NCBI RefSeq assembly: GCF_045055655.1
Contig: NZ_JBANFI010000002.1
Location: forward strand, 186,001-250,000
Reading direction: 5' to 3'
Length of the DNA: 64,000 nt
DNA from: Marinospirillum alkalitolerans
Lineage (GTDB): Bacteria; Pseudomonadota; Gammaproteobacteria; Pseudomonadales; Halomonadaceae
Positions 1 to 8,121 of this stretch are shown piece after piece. The translations under genes and the position numbers were made by a program. The notes under the pieces were generated by a model. That model saw only the letters and a program-made list of their open reading frames with translations, searched no databases and had not been told where the DNA came from. Each line of letters starts with the position of its first letter. The first letter of the stretch is position 1.

Positions 1-529
1 GCTCAGCGGGTGGATGCTGACCCGCCCGCGCTTGACGCAGCAAACGCTCTCGTCCCGGCCCATACAGACCGCTCAAGCGCACACAGGTTGATGCACATTC
101 TGCCTGCGCCAGCAGCGCCTCACCTTCCAGGATCAACTGACCAGAAAAGCTGCGTGGCAGGGCAGGGCTCGCCTCGGTCACCGACTCACCCGCCTGCTGG
201 TGATAGACGCCTGTCGAGGACACCAGAAAAAAACGCTTCAATGTGCTGAGTTGATCGCCCAGCGCCGCCAGGACTGCGGCCACACCATCACGATAGGCGC
301 GCTGATAATCAGCAGGGGAACGGCCATCGGCGGCCACGGCGTAAATCAGATAATCGATTTCAGGTAAGGACTCTGGCGGCGGGGCAGGCAAGTCCCAGTA
401 AAAAGGCTGAATAGCCTCGGGTAAGAGCGCGACCTGGCGGCGCGCGCCCCACACCTGATGCCCCTGCTCAGCCAGCCTTTGGCCCAGATACTGACCTAAA
501 TCACCACACCCAACAATCATGATCCGCAT
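1..529 (-). CDS. SDR-family NAD(P)-binding protein (YeeZ-like), partial
   Basis: The gene is cut by the left edge; about 176 codons from the N-terminus are visible. The protein opens with a Rossmann dinucleotide-binding motif, GCGDLGQYLG (GxGxxGxxxG), near residues 7-16, and has VSSTGVY further on, the usual Ser/Tyr region of extended short-chain dehydrogenase/epimerase proteins. The overall layout resembles the YeeZ/YlbE-type nucleotide-sugar-epimerase-like proteins, whose substrates are mostly unknown. ATG at 529 is preceded by an AGGAG about 11 bases upstream; a second ATG three codons in is possible. It is divergent from oxyR. The family is clear, the function is not. Confidence 0.75.
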   Translation of the reverse strand, partial: MRIMIVGCGDLGQYLGQRLAEQGHQVWGARRQVALLPEAIQPFYWDLPAPPPESLPEIDYLIYAVAADGRSPADYQRAYRDGVAAVLAALGDQLSTLKRFFLVSSTGVYHQQAGESVTEASPALPRSFSGQLILEGEALLAQAECASTCVRLSGLYGPGRERLLRQARAGQHPPAE

Positions 530-649
530 GATACTGACTTCTCCTGAATCCTGAATCTTGGCGACGCCACTCAATTGGCTCGCCAAGAAGATTGATGTAC
601 GCGGCTAATCACCCACAAATCATAGCCATATAAAATTAGATTTCGTCAC

Positions 650-677
650 TTGATTATTTTAATCAATGATGCATACT
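650..677 (+). promoter_or_regulatory. Candidate oxyR promoter with overlapping palindrome
   Basis: TTGATT (650-655), a 16-base spacer and CATACT (672-677) form a plausible sigma-70 promoter facing oxyR. The -35 lies in a perfect 7-3-7 inverted repeat, TTGATTA-TTT-TAATCAA (650-666), a possible operator. The repeat resembles FNR/Anr half-sites, but the half-sites are 7 bases apart instead of 4, so Anr binding is unlikely. Prediction by eye. Confidence 0.4.
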
Positions 678-685
678 TTTCCAAA

Positions 686-711
686 GGCTGTCTTACACTA
701 ACAAGACAGCC
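686..711 (+). promoter_or_regulatory. Perfect 9-bp inverted repeat in the oxyR leader
   Basis: GGCTGTCTT (686-694) and AAGACAGCC (703-711) are perfect complements around an 8-base loop, ending 30 bases before the oxyR start. No U-tract follows, so it is not an intrinsic terminator. It could be a 5'-UTR hairpin or an operator just downstream of the predicted promoter. Confidence 0.5.
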
Positions 712-740
712 CACGATGAATGACACGGAGTAGCCCCCCA

Positions 741-1646
741 ATGACGCTGACTGAACTCAAATACATTGTCACCTTGGCACAAGAAAGACACTTTGGCCAT
801 GCTGCTGAAAAATGCTTTGTCAGTCAGCCCACACTCAGCGTCGCCGTCAAGAAGCTCGAAGAAGAACTGGGCGTTGCCTTATTCGAGCGCAGCAAAAGCG
901 CGGTACAGCTGACTCCCATCGGCGAGCGTATCGTGGCTCAGGCCCATCGTGTGCTTGAGCAGGCTGCCACCATTAAAGAGCTGGCACAACTCGGCAAGGA
1001 TCAACTCTCTACACCGCTGCGCATTGGTGCCATCTACACCATCGGGCCTTATCTCTTTCCGCAGCTGGTCAGTGGATTGCGTGCGCTCGCGCCGCAGATG
1101 CCGCTGTATATTGAAGAAAACTATACCGCCGTGCTTCGCCAGCGACTCAGAAGCACGGAGCTGGATGCGATTCTGGTTGCTCTGCCCTTCACTGAGCCAG
1201 ATGTGCTGACTCGCCCGCTGTATGAAGAACCTTTTGAGCTGCTGCTCCCCAAAAATCATCCTTGGGCAGAGCGTGAAGCCATTCCTATTCAAGAACTGAC
1301 CAGCCAGAAACTGTTGATGCTCGGCGAAGGCCACTGTTTCCGTGATCAAGTGCTCGAAGCCTGCCCCGGCTTAGAAGCCAACCTCAAAAACAGCGATCAA
1401 ACCCTGGTGGCAGAGGGCGGTTCTCTGGAGACTCTGCGTCATATGGTCGCCTCTGGCATGGGTATCACTGTCCTGCCTCACTCAGCAGTGGCGCATCACC
1501 AATATAACCATGAGGTGCTGGTCACACGCCCCTTTGCAGATCCAGCGCCCTCGCGACAAGTGGCACTGGCCTGGCGTGCCAGCTTCCCGCGTCCGAAAGC
1601 GATCGAAGCGCTGGCACAAGCGATTCATCAGTTCAAACCCCTCTGA
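741..1646 (+). CDS. oxyR: Hydrogen-peroxide-sensing LysR regulator OxyR
   Basis: A 301-residue LysR-type regulator. An N-terminal winged helix-turn-helix (about residues 1-60, with FVSQPTLSVAVKKLE as the recognition segment) precedes the LysR substrate-binding fold. The peroxide-sensing pair is present: Cys199 in GEGHCFRDQ and Cys208 in LEACPGL, the same numbering as the disulfide-forming cysteines of E. coli OxyR. In that family, oxidation turns on catalase, alkyl hydroperoxide reductase and related genes. I chose ATG 741 over the in-frame codon at 720 because GGAG lies ten bases upstream and the protein then starts MTLTELKYIV, aligned with the family. recG follows after 17 bases, as in Pseudomonas. 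Confidence 0.93.
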   Translation: MTLTELKYIVTLAQERHFGHAAEKCFVSQPTLSVAVKKLEEELGVALFERSKSAVQLTPIGERIVAQAHRVLEQAATIKELAQLGKDQLSTPLRIGAIYTIGPYLFPQLVSGLRALAPQMPLYIEENYTAVLRQRLRSTELDAILVALPFTEPDVLTRPLYEEPFELLLPKNHPWAEREAIPIQELTSQKLLMLGEGHCFRDQVLEACPGLEANLKNSDQTLVAEGGSLETLRHMVASGMGITVLPHSAVAHHQYNHEVLVTRPFADPAPSRQVALAWRASFPRPKAIEALAQAIHQFKPL

Positions 1647-1663
1647 TCTCAGGTACGCACAGG

Positions 1664-3760
1664 ATGGCGAACCTGTCTCTGGATCAACTGCCGCTGAGAC
1701 AACTCAAAGGAGTCGGTCAGGCCTTGGCGGCCAAGCTCCAGCGGCTTGGCCTGTCATCAGTGCAGGATCTGCTTTTTCATCTGCCGCTGCGCTATGAAGA
1801 TCGCACCCAGCTCACCCCATTGGGTCAGCTGCGCCCTGGACAGGCCGCCGTTATTCAAGGGCAGGTGATCCACAGCCAAATCCAGCAAGGGCGACGGCGC
1901 AGCCTGCTGGTGCGTCTCTCTGATGCGACAGGGGTGATCAGCCTGCGCTTTTTTCACTTCACCAGCGCGATGCAGGCTCAACTCAGCCCAGGTCATCCAA
2001 TCCAAGCCTATGGTGAAGCTCGCCCTGGCACCACTGGCCTTGAGTTTTATCATCCAGAGTTTCGCCATCTCAGCCATCCTGAGGCGCCAGGACTGCTCGA
2101 AACCCATCTGACGCCTGTCTATCCTCTTACTGAAGGCATCACACAGGCCCGACTCCGCCAGTTGATCCAACAGGCACTCACACTGCTTGAGACCTCCCCC
2201 CTGGCTGAGCTGCTACCTGCGAGCCAGCCAAAGCAGCCGAATTGGCCCAGCCTCCATCAGGCACTGGTGCTCTTACACCAACCACCGCGCGATACCACCT
2301 GGCCAGAACTAGAGAGCGGACAACACCCCGCCTTGCGCCGCTTGGCTTTTGAAGAACTGCTCGCTCACCAAGTGAGTATGCTGTTGCTCAGACAAAAGAT
2401 TCGTCGTGATGCGGCCCCTGTGCTGCAACTGGCGGCTGAACACGCCCATTGGCCACAGGCCCTACGCGCTGCACTGCCTTTTCAACTCACTGGCGCACAG
2501 GAAAGAGTCTTACAAGAAATCCAGGCTGATCTGCGTCAGCCTCACCCCATGCTCAGACTGGTGCAGGGCGATGTCGGCTCAGGCAAAACACTGGTAGCCG
2601 CTTTAGCCTGCTTGGAAGCCATCGGAGCGGGTTATCAGGCGGCTTTGATGGCCCCCACTGAACTCCTGGCAGAACAGCACGCTAGGAACCTCAGCGCTTG
2701 GCTCAGTCCTTTGGGTATCAGCGTCGGCAGCTTGACCGGCAAGATGAAAACCAAGGCACGCCAAGAGTGCCTCAACTCACTGGCCGATGGCAGCCTGCAA
2801 CTGGTGATCGGGACCCATGCCCTCTTTCAAAGCCAGGTTCGCTTTCAGCATTTGGCGCTGGTTGTTATCGATGAGCAGCATCGTTTTGGCGTTCATCAGC
2901 GTCTGGCCTTGCGTGATAAAGGGGATCAGGGAACCCAGCGGCCACACCAGCTCATCATGACGGCCACCCCGATTCCACGCACGCTCGCGATGAGTGCCTA
3001 TGCCGATTTGGATGTTTCCATCATTGATGAGTTGCCGCCAGGGCGACAAGCCATCCAAACGCTGGTCCTGCCCGACACGCGACGCCATGAAGTCATCGAG
3101 CGTGTCCGCCATGCCTGTACTGCAGGGCGTCAAGCCTATTGGGTATGCACCCTCATTGAAGAATCCGAGGCGCTGGATTGCCAAGCCGCCGAAGCCACCT
3201 GGCAAGCACTGGCCCAAGAACTGCCTGAGCTGCACATCGGGCTGGTGCATGGCCGCATGAAGGCCGCTGAAAAAGCGGAGGTGATGGCCGCATTTCAGGC
3301 TGGGCACACCCATCTGCTGGTGGCCACCACCGTTATCGAAGTCGGTGTGGATGTCCCGAATGCCAGCTTGATGATTATCGATAATGCTGAACGCTTAGGA
3401 CTGGCACAGCTCCATCAGCTTCGTGGGCGCGTGGGTCGTGGGCAGATCGACAGTTACTGTCTGCTGGTTTATCATCCTCCTTTAACTGCCCACGGGCGCG
3501 AACGTCTTGCCGTCATGCGCGCCAGCCATGATGGCTTTGTGATCGCACAAAAGGATCTCGAGCTACGTGGTCCCGGTGAGCTGCTGGGGACACGCCAGAC
3601 AGGAGAGCTGACTTTCAAGGTGGCACAGCTGCAGCGTGATGCCGATTTATTTGAGCAGCTCAAGCCCTTTGCACAACAGCTGCTTGCACAAACACCCCAC
3701 TTGGCTCAGCCGTTGATCTCACGTTGGCAAACACAAGAACTCGATTACGCTCAGGCTTAA
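1664..3760 (+). CDS. recG: ATP-dependent DNA helicase RecG
   Basis: A 698-residue superfamily 2 helicase that remodels stalled replication forks and branch-migrates Holliday junctions. The N-terminal half holds the OB-fold wedge domain that splits branched DNA. Walker A (GDVGSGKT) lies near residue 302 and the Walker B/DEQH box near 402. TATPIPRT (motif III), TTVIEVGVDVPNA (motif V) and QLRGRVGRG (motif VI) follow in order, and ELRGPGELLGTRQ is the RecG signature near the C-terminus. The length is normal for the family. It starts 17 bases after oxyR and is probably co-transcribed; no strong Shine-Dalgarno is seen. A hairpin follows the gene. Confidence 0.97.
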   Translation: MANLSLDQLPLRQLKGVGQALAAKLQRLGLSSVQDLLFHLPLRYEDRTQLTPLGQLRPGQAAVIQGQVIHSQIQQGRRRSLLVRLSDATGVISLRFFHFTSAMQAQLSPGHPIQAYGEARPGTTGLEFYHPEFRHLSHPEAPGLLETHLTPVYPLTEGITQARLRQLIQQALTLLETSPLAELLPASQPKQPNWPSLHQALVLLHQPPRDTTWPELESGQHPALRRLAFEELLAHQVSMLLLRQKIRRDAAPVLQLAAEHAHWPQALRAALPFQLTGAQERVLQEIQADLRQPHPMLRLVQGDVGSGKTLVAALACLEAIGAGYQAALMAPTELLAEQHARNLSAWLSPLGISVGSLTGKMKTKARQECLNSLADGSLQLVIGTHALFQSQVRFQHLALVVIDEQHRFGVHQRLALRDKGDQGTQRPHQLIMTATPIPRTLAMSAYADLDVSIIDELPPGRQAIQTLVLPDTRRHEVIERVRHACTAGRQAYWVCTLIEESEALDCQAAEATWQALAQELPELHIGLVHGRMKAAEKAEVMAAFQAGHTHLLVATTVIEVGVDVPNASLMIIDNAERLGLAQLHQLRGRVGRGQIDSYCLLVYHPPLTAHGRERLAVMRASHDGFVIAQKDLELRGPGELLGTRQTGELTFKVAQLQRDADLFEQLKPFAQQLLAQTPHLAQPLISRWQTQELDYAQA

Positions 3761-3781
3761 ACTCTCTCCATCCTGAGCCGA

Positions 3782-3810
3782 AGCAGCCGCCTCGCTGCTG
3801 ATTTTGTATT
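3782..3810 (+). terminator. Possible terminator after recG
   Basis: AGCAGC (3782-3787), loop CGCCTC and GCTGCT (3794-3799) are followed by GATTTTGTATT. The stem is short and the T-rich tail broken, so this is a moderate candidate on the plus strand. Confidence 0.45.
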
Positions 3811-3825
3811 CTGCAGGAGCAGACC

Positions 3826-5229
3826 ATGAACCCAGGTGCTATGGATAAAACAACGCTGTCTCATTACACCCCGACCGATTTGCACAGCGAAGCCTTGCAG
3901 GCTCGTCGTGTCGCACGCTCTCTGGCTCAGCCGCAACAACTGCTGCGCAGTACGCTCTTGCAGGCCGTGGATGGTTTTAATCTGCAAGCCGTGTTTCCTG
4001 CGCACTGCCTGCTGGATCTGCAAAAGCTGAATGCCAATGGCACGGATTGGCGCGCCCGCTCTCCAGATTACCGAGCAAAGCTGCTCAAAGAACTCAAACT
4101 CCAGTCTCTGCCAGCACTACCGGGCGTGCTCTCGATCCCGATGTGCGTTGACCTCAGTGGAATCGAAGGTGACTGGGTCTTTATCGAATCAGGTGATCCT
4201 GAGTTTTTATTGCGCTTTGGTCGCCATGAATATCAGCAGCTGATGGAGGCCGCACAGGTAGAGCAGGAGGCCTTCTCCATCCCACTGCAAGCTGCGCGCC
4301 CTAACCTCGACAACCCACATCGAGATGAAAAAGAAATCCGCAGCGCAGTAGAAACCATTACCCAGCAGCGCGTCCGTGCACGTCTGAGCGAATCGATTGA
4401 AATCGCGCCACTACCACTGAGCACACAACGCCTGCTGGCTTTAAAAGCAAAAGAAGACGTCAGTGGCACCGAGCTGGCACAGGTGATCGAAACCGATCCC
4501 AGCCTCGCCTCTCAGGTGATCAGCTGGGCCAATTCTCCCTATTATGGCGCACCAGGCAGCATTCGCTCTGTTCAGGATGCAGTGATCCGTGTACTGGGCT
4601 TTGACCTGACCATGAATCTCGCCCTCGGCCTGGCCTTATCACGGCAAATTCGCCTGCCTAAAGATGGTGTCCACGGCCATCGCCATTTTTGGCGTGATGC
4701 CGTGCTGCGCGCCACCTTGGTTGAAAAGCTGGTTAAGCTGATCCCACCTATGGCGCGGCCTTATGCTGGACTGGCCTATCTTGGTGGTCTGCTGCACAAC
4801 TTTGGCTATCTGATTCTGGCCGAGGTCTTCCCACCTTATTTCTCGCTCTATTGTCGCAATCAAGAAGCCAATCCCCATGTGCCCCCCATGTATCTGGAGC
4901 GCTTCCTGTTTGGCATCACCCGCGAGCAGATTGCCAGCTACCTGTTCACCACCTGGGGGCTGCCTGAAGAAATGTGCATTGCCGTGCGCCAGCAGCACAA
5001 CGCCCACTACACTGGCCCCCAGTTCAAATATGCCAACCTGCTTTATCTGGCGCATCAATATATGCAACCCCAGTGGAAGGCACAGGTGCAGCGCATTCCG
5101 GCAGCACTTTATGAGCGTTTACAGCTCGATCCTCAGGCCATCTACGCCCTGCGTGAAGAGCTGGATCAACTCCCTGCCGAACAAATGGATGCGCTGGTCA
5201 GCCTGCTTGACCCCACTGCTGGACGCTGA
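3826..5229 (+). CDS. YbaK-like plus HDOD domain protein
   Basis: A 467-residue cytoplasmic protein. The first ~150 residues resemble the YbaK/aminoacyl-tRNA-deacylase fold (PALPGVLSIPMCVDLS, WVFIESGDPEFLLRFGR). Residues ~190-400 form an HDOD domain, a metal-free relative of HD phosphohydrolases: IAPLPLSTQRLLALK, ASQVISWANSPYYG and LGGLLHNFGYLILAEVFP, where HN replaces the catalytic HD pair. HDOD proteins act mainly as signalling or scaffold modules, often with c-di-GMP networks. The same architecture follows recG in Pseudomonas as I recall, with no assigned reaction. ATG 3826 has a good AGGAG six bases upstream. Confidence 0.8.
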   Translation: MNPGAMDKTTLSHYTPTDLHSEALQARRVARSLAQPQQLLRSTLLQAVDGFNLQAVFPAHCLLDLQKLNANGTDWRARSPDYRAKLLKELKLQSLPALPGVLSIPMCVDLSGIEGDWVFIESGDPEFLLRFGRHEYQQLMEAAQVEQEAFSIPLQAARPNLDNPHRDEKEIRSAVETITQQRVRARLSESIEIAPLPLSTQRLLALKAKEDVSGTELAQVIETDPSLASQVISWANSPYYGAPGSIRSVQDAVIRVLGFDLTMNLALGLALSRQIRLPKDGVHGHRHFWRDAVLRATLVEKLVKLIPPMARPYAGLAYLGGLLHNFGYLILAEVFPPYFSLYCRNQEANPHVPPMYLERFLFGITREQIASYLFTTWGLPEEMCIAVRQQHNAHYTGPQFKYANLLYLAHQYMQPQWKAQVQRIPAALYERLQLDPQAIYALREELDQLPAEQMDALVSLLDPTAGR

Positions 5230-5284
5230 ACTTCTCGGTCGATCTCTGTCTGATTGAATAAGACCGTCACTTTAAGGAAGTCCC

Positions 5285-6064
5285 GTGCTCTTCACAGACC
5301 ATCCGGCCCGACACCCAAGGGCCGTTTTACTTTCTCTCTTGTTATCTTATGCCCTTGGGCTGCTACTGCCCTCCATCGCTCAAGCGGAAGAGGAGGCAGG
5401 CCCGCGTTTGCAAACCCGTAGCGAAGTGCTGCTGAATCTGATCGACAGCCAAGGTGCCAGCCAAGAACGCACCATCAATAGCCGCCTACGGCTTGATCTG
5501 GAGCAACACCAGTGGCGCCAGCAAACCCGCGCCCAAGTGCTCTACACCCGCAGCGATGGCCGCACAACAAAAGAAGCCTATAACGCCAGCCACCAGCTGA
5601 ACTACCAATGGGCCGAGGACTACTACAGCCTCGGCTTTGCCCGCTTTCAGCGCGATCGTTTTTCGAAGATATCAGAACGCGAGATCGATCTGCTGCTTGG
5701 GCAGGGGTATCGCGTTCTGCGCAGTGAGCAGACAGAGTGGGATTTAGAGATCGCCGCTGGTGCCAGGTATCGCGAACCAGTCAATAATCCCGAAGTCAGT
5801 TCAGAGTATGATCCCCTCGCCCGTGCCGCCAGTCGTTGGCAACACCAACTGAGTGAAGATCTGCGCCTTGAGCAAGATACTGCCTATGATCTCAGTAGCG
5901 ACACCAACAGCTGGGTGCTGGAACAAAGCCTGCATGTGCGCGCCAATCGCTATTTTTCACTTGGTCTGGCCTACACTTGGAAACGCAGTGAGGATAGGAA
6001 TCAGAATAAAATCGAGTATGATCGGATCACCAGTGTGAATCTGGTTTTTTCTTGGCATAACTAG
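5285..6064 (+). CDS. DUF481-family outer-membrane protein
   Basis: A 259-residue secreted protein. A hydrophobic signal segment (VLLSLLLSYALGLLLPSIAQA) is followed by alternating polar/aromatic strands such as RLRLDLEQHQWRQQTRAQVLY, NYQWAEDYYSLGFARFQRD and FSLGLAYTWKRSED, the pattern of a small beta-barrel. This fits the DUF481/YdiY group, putative salt-stress or porin-like outer-membrane proteins of unknown substrate. Translation probably begins at GTG 5285, with AAGGAAG four bases upstream. A hairpin with a short T-tract follows. Confidence 0.7.
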   Translation: MLFTDHPARHPRAVLLSLLLSYALGLLLPSIAQAEEEAGPRLQTRSEVLLNLIDSQGASQERTINSRLRLDLEQHQWRQQTRAQVLYTRSDGRTTKEAYNASHQLNYQWAEDYYSLGFARFQRDRFSKISEREIDLLLGQGYRVLRSEQTEWDLEIAAGARYREPVNNPEVSSEYDPLARAASRWQHQLSEDLRLEQDTAYDLSSDTNSWVLEQSLHVRANRYFSLGLAYTWKRSEDRNQNKIEYDRITSVNLVFSWHN

Positions 6065-6079
6065 GTACCCAGATGCACA

Positions 6080-6100
6080 ACAGACCCAGGGTCTGCTTTT
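6080..6100 (+). terminator. Terminator after the DUF481 gene
   Basis: CAGACCC and GGGTCTG (6081-6095) form a stem with a minimal loop, followed by CTTTTATCC, 16 bases after the stop codon. Moderate intrinsic terminator. Confidence 0.5.
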
Positions 6101-6178
6101 ATCCATCTGTGGTGGCCTGGTGCCCTCTCTGAAGAGGCTCTCCCGCTCCTGCCTTTTTTACTGATGGATTAGATCGCT

Positions 6179-8065
6179 ATGTCTTTACTGAGTCTGTTGT
6201 TACGTCGTCGCTTCGGCCCCTTTTTTGCTACCCAGGCTCTGGGCGCCTTTAACGACAATGTGTTTCGTTTTGCCTTGATGTTCCTACTTACCTATACCGT
6301 TGCGGAGGCACAGGGCTGGGATATCAGCCTGCTCACCAATCTGGTGGCCGGTTTGTTTATTCTGCCCTTCTTTCTCTTTTCTGGCATTGCCGGTCAGCTC
6401 GCGGATAAGTACGAAAAAGCCCATTTTGTACGCAGTATCAAATGGCTCGAACTGGGCATCATGCTCACCGCGCTGATCGCCTTTAGTTTTGAGTGGTGGT
6501 GGCTGCTGCTCAGCTTGGTTTTTGTGATGGGGATACAATCCGCCCTCTTTGGCCCGGTCAAGTACGCCCTTCTCCCTCAGCATCTACATGAAGACGAGCT
6601 GGTCAATGGCAATGCCTTGGTGGGTATGGGCACCTTTGTTGCGATCTTGCTCGGCACGCTGCTCGGTGGCCTACTGGCGGAATGGGCCAGTCAGCAGATG
6701 ATGTGGATAGGCTGGGTAGTGGTCAGCTTTGCTGCACTGGGCCTGCTGGCGAGCTATGGCGTGCCACCGGCTGCCGCAGGACAGCCTGATCTGAAACTCG
6801 AGTGGAACCTCTACCGCCAAACCAGCCGTATTCTGCAGAGCGCCGTTCAACAAAGAAGCCTGCTGCTATCGATGCTCGCCATCAGCTGGTTCTGGTTTAT
6901 GGGCTCAGGTTATCTCACCCAGTTTCCCAACTTCACCCGCAGCGTACTGCTGGCCGATGAAAGTGTGGGAACACTGCTGCTGGCCTTGTTCTCTTTGGGC
7001 GTAGGTGGCGGCGCGCTCTTGTGTGGTTTTTGGTCACGCGGACAAATTGAACTCGGCATGACACCGCTCGGTGCACTAGGCATGGCGCTCTTCTCCTTTG
7101 ATCTTTATACACAGGCCCAGGCCTTTCCTGGGCTCGAATCCGGCCAAGACCTGCGTAATCTCGCTGAGTTCTGGGCGGCCGGTGGCGGGGCCATTGCGGT
7201 GGATTTGGCACTGGCTGGCCTGTGTGGTGGCTTGTTTATTGTCCCGCTGTACAGTCTGATCCAGCGCCGTAGCCCCCAAGCCATTCGCTCGCAAATGATC
7301 GCCGCTTTAAACGTCATGAACGCGCTGGCGATGGTGATCAGTGCGCTGCTGGCCGCACTGCTATTAAGCTGGCTTGAACTGAGTCTGCCGCAGTTTTTCC
7401 TTGTCTATGGCTTGAGTGCGCTACTGGTTGGGCTGTTGGCCTTCAAGCTGGCTTTTGACCCACTGCTGCGTTTTCTGATCTATCTGCTCTCGCACAGTTT
7501 TTACCGTGTACGCCATCGTGGCTTAGAGCATATTCCTGAGACGGGAGGCGCACTGGTAGTGGCCAACCATGTCAGCTTTGTCGATGCCCTGCTGCTGGCG
7601 GGGGCCTGCCATCGCCCACTGCGCTTTGTGATCGATAAAGAGATCCATGACCACCCGCTTCTCAAGCGCTTTTTGCAACTGGCAGGCACGGTCCCGATTA
7701 GCTCTGAAAAGGTGGATCGTGCTAATCTTCATCAAGCTTTTGCCGCTATGGGCGCAGCGTTGGAGCGTGGTGAGCTGGTCTTTATCTTCCCTGAAGGCCG
7801 CCTGACACCCGATGGCGAAATCCAGACTTTTAAACGTGGCGTTGAGCGGATTCTGGCGGCCCACCCTGTCCCCGTGATCCCTATGGCATTGCGTGGACTC
7901 TGGGGTTCCTGGTTTTCACGCGCAGAAGGCCGTGCCTTTAAAAAATGGCCAAAGCGCTTTTGGTCCAGAATTGAAGTCGTTGCTGGGCCAGCACTGCAGC
8001 CCGAAGAAGTGACCGCCGCACGCCTGCAGCAAGAAGTCAGTCAACTACGCGGTGACTGGCGTTAG
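6179..8065 (+). CDS. MFS transporter fused to a PlsC-type acyltransferase
   Basis: A 628-residue inner-membrane fusion. Residues 1-420 are a major facilitator with about 12 membrane helices; the start (FFATQALGAFNDNVFRFALM) matches LplT-type lysophospholipid flippases. Residues ~430-628 are a PlsC/LPLAT acyltransferase with the catalytic HX4D box (NHVSFVD, His near 463) and FPEGR substrate motif (near 536). By analogy with E. coli LplT-Aas, it could flip lysophospholipid inward and re-acylate it, or make phosphatidic acid. The AMP-binding acyl-ACP synthetase domain of Aas is missing, so activated acyl donor must come from elsewhere. It stands alone between a terminator and leuA. Confidence 0.88.
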   Translation: MSLLSLLLRRRFGPFFATQALGAFNDNVFRFALMFLLTYTVAEAQGWDISLLTNLVAGLFILPFFLFSGIAGQLADKYEKAHFVRSIKWLELGIMLTALIAFSFEWWWLLLSLVFVMGIQSALFGPVKYALLPQHLHEDELVNGNALVGMGTFVAILLGTLLGGLLAEWASQQMMWIGWVVVSFAALGLLASYGVPPAAAGQPDLKLEWNLYRQTSRILQSAVQQRSLLLSMLAISWFWFMGSGYLTQFPNFTRSVLLADESVGTLLLALFSLGVGGGALLCGFWSRGQIELGMTPLGALGMALFSFDLYTQAQAFPGLESGQDLRNLAEFWAAGGGAIAVDLALAGLCGGLFIVPLYSLIQRRSPQAIRSQMIAALNVMNALAMVISALLAALLLSWLELSLPQFFLVYGLSALLVGLLAFKLAFDPLLRFLIYLLSHSFYRVRHRGLEHIPETGGALVVANHVSFVDALLLAGACHRPLRFVIDKEIHDHPLLKRFLQLAGTVPISSEKVDRANLHQAFAAMGAALERGELVFIFPEGRLTPDGEIQTFKRGVERILAAHPVPVIPMALRGLWGSWFSRAEGRAFKKWPKRFWSRIEVVAGPALQPEEVTAARLQQEVSQLRGDWR

Positions 8066-8121
8066 CACCGATCAGCAGCAGCGATAAAAAAAGAAACCCG
8101 AGCACTGGGTGAGGAGAGAAG

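Noticed and set aside
650..666. Possible Anr/FNR site upstream of oxyR
   Set aside because: TTGAT and ATCAA half-sites are separated by 7 bases, not the 4 of the FNR/Anr consensus.
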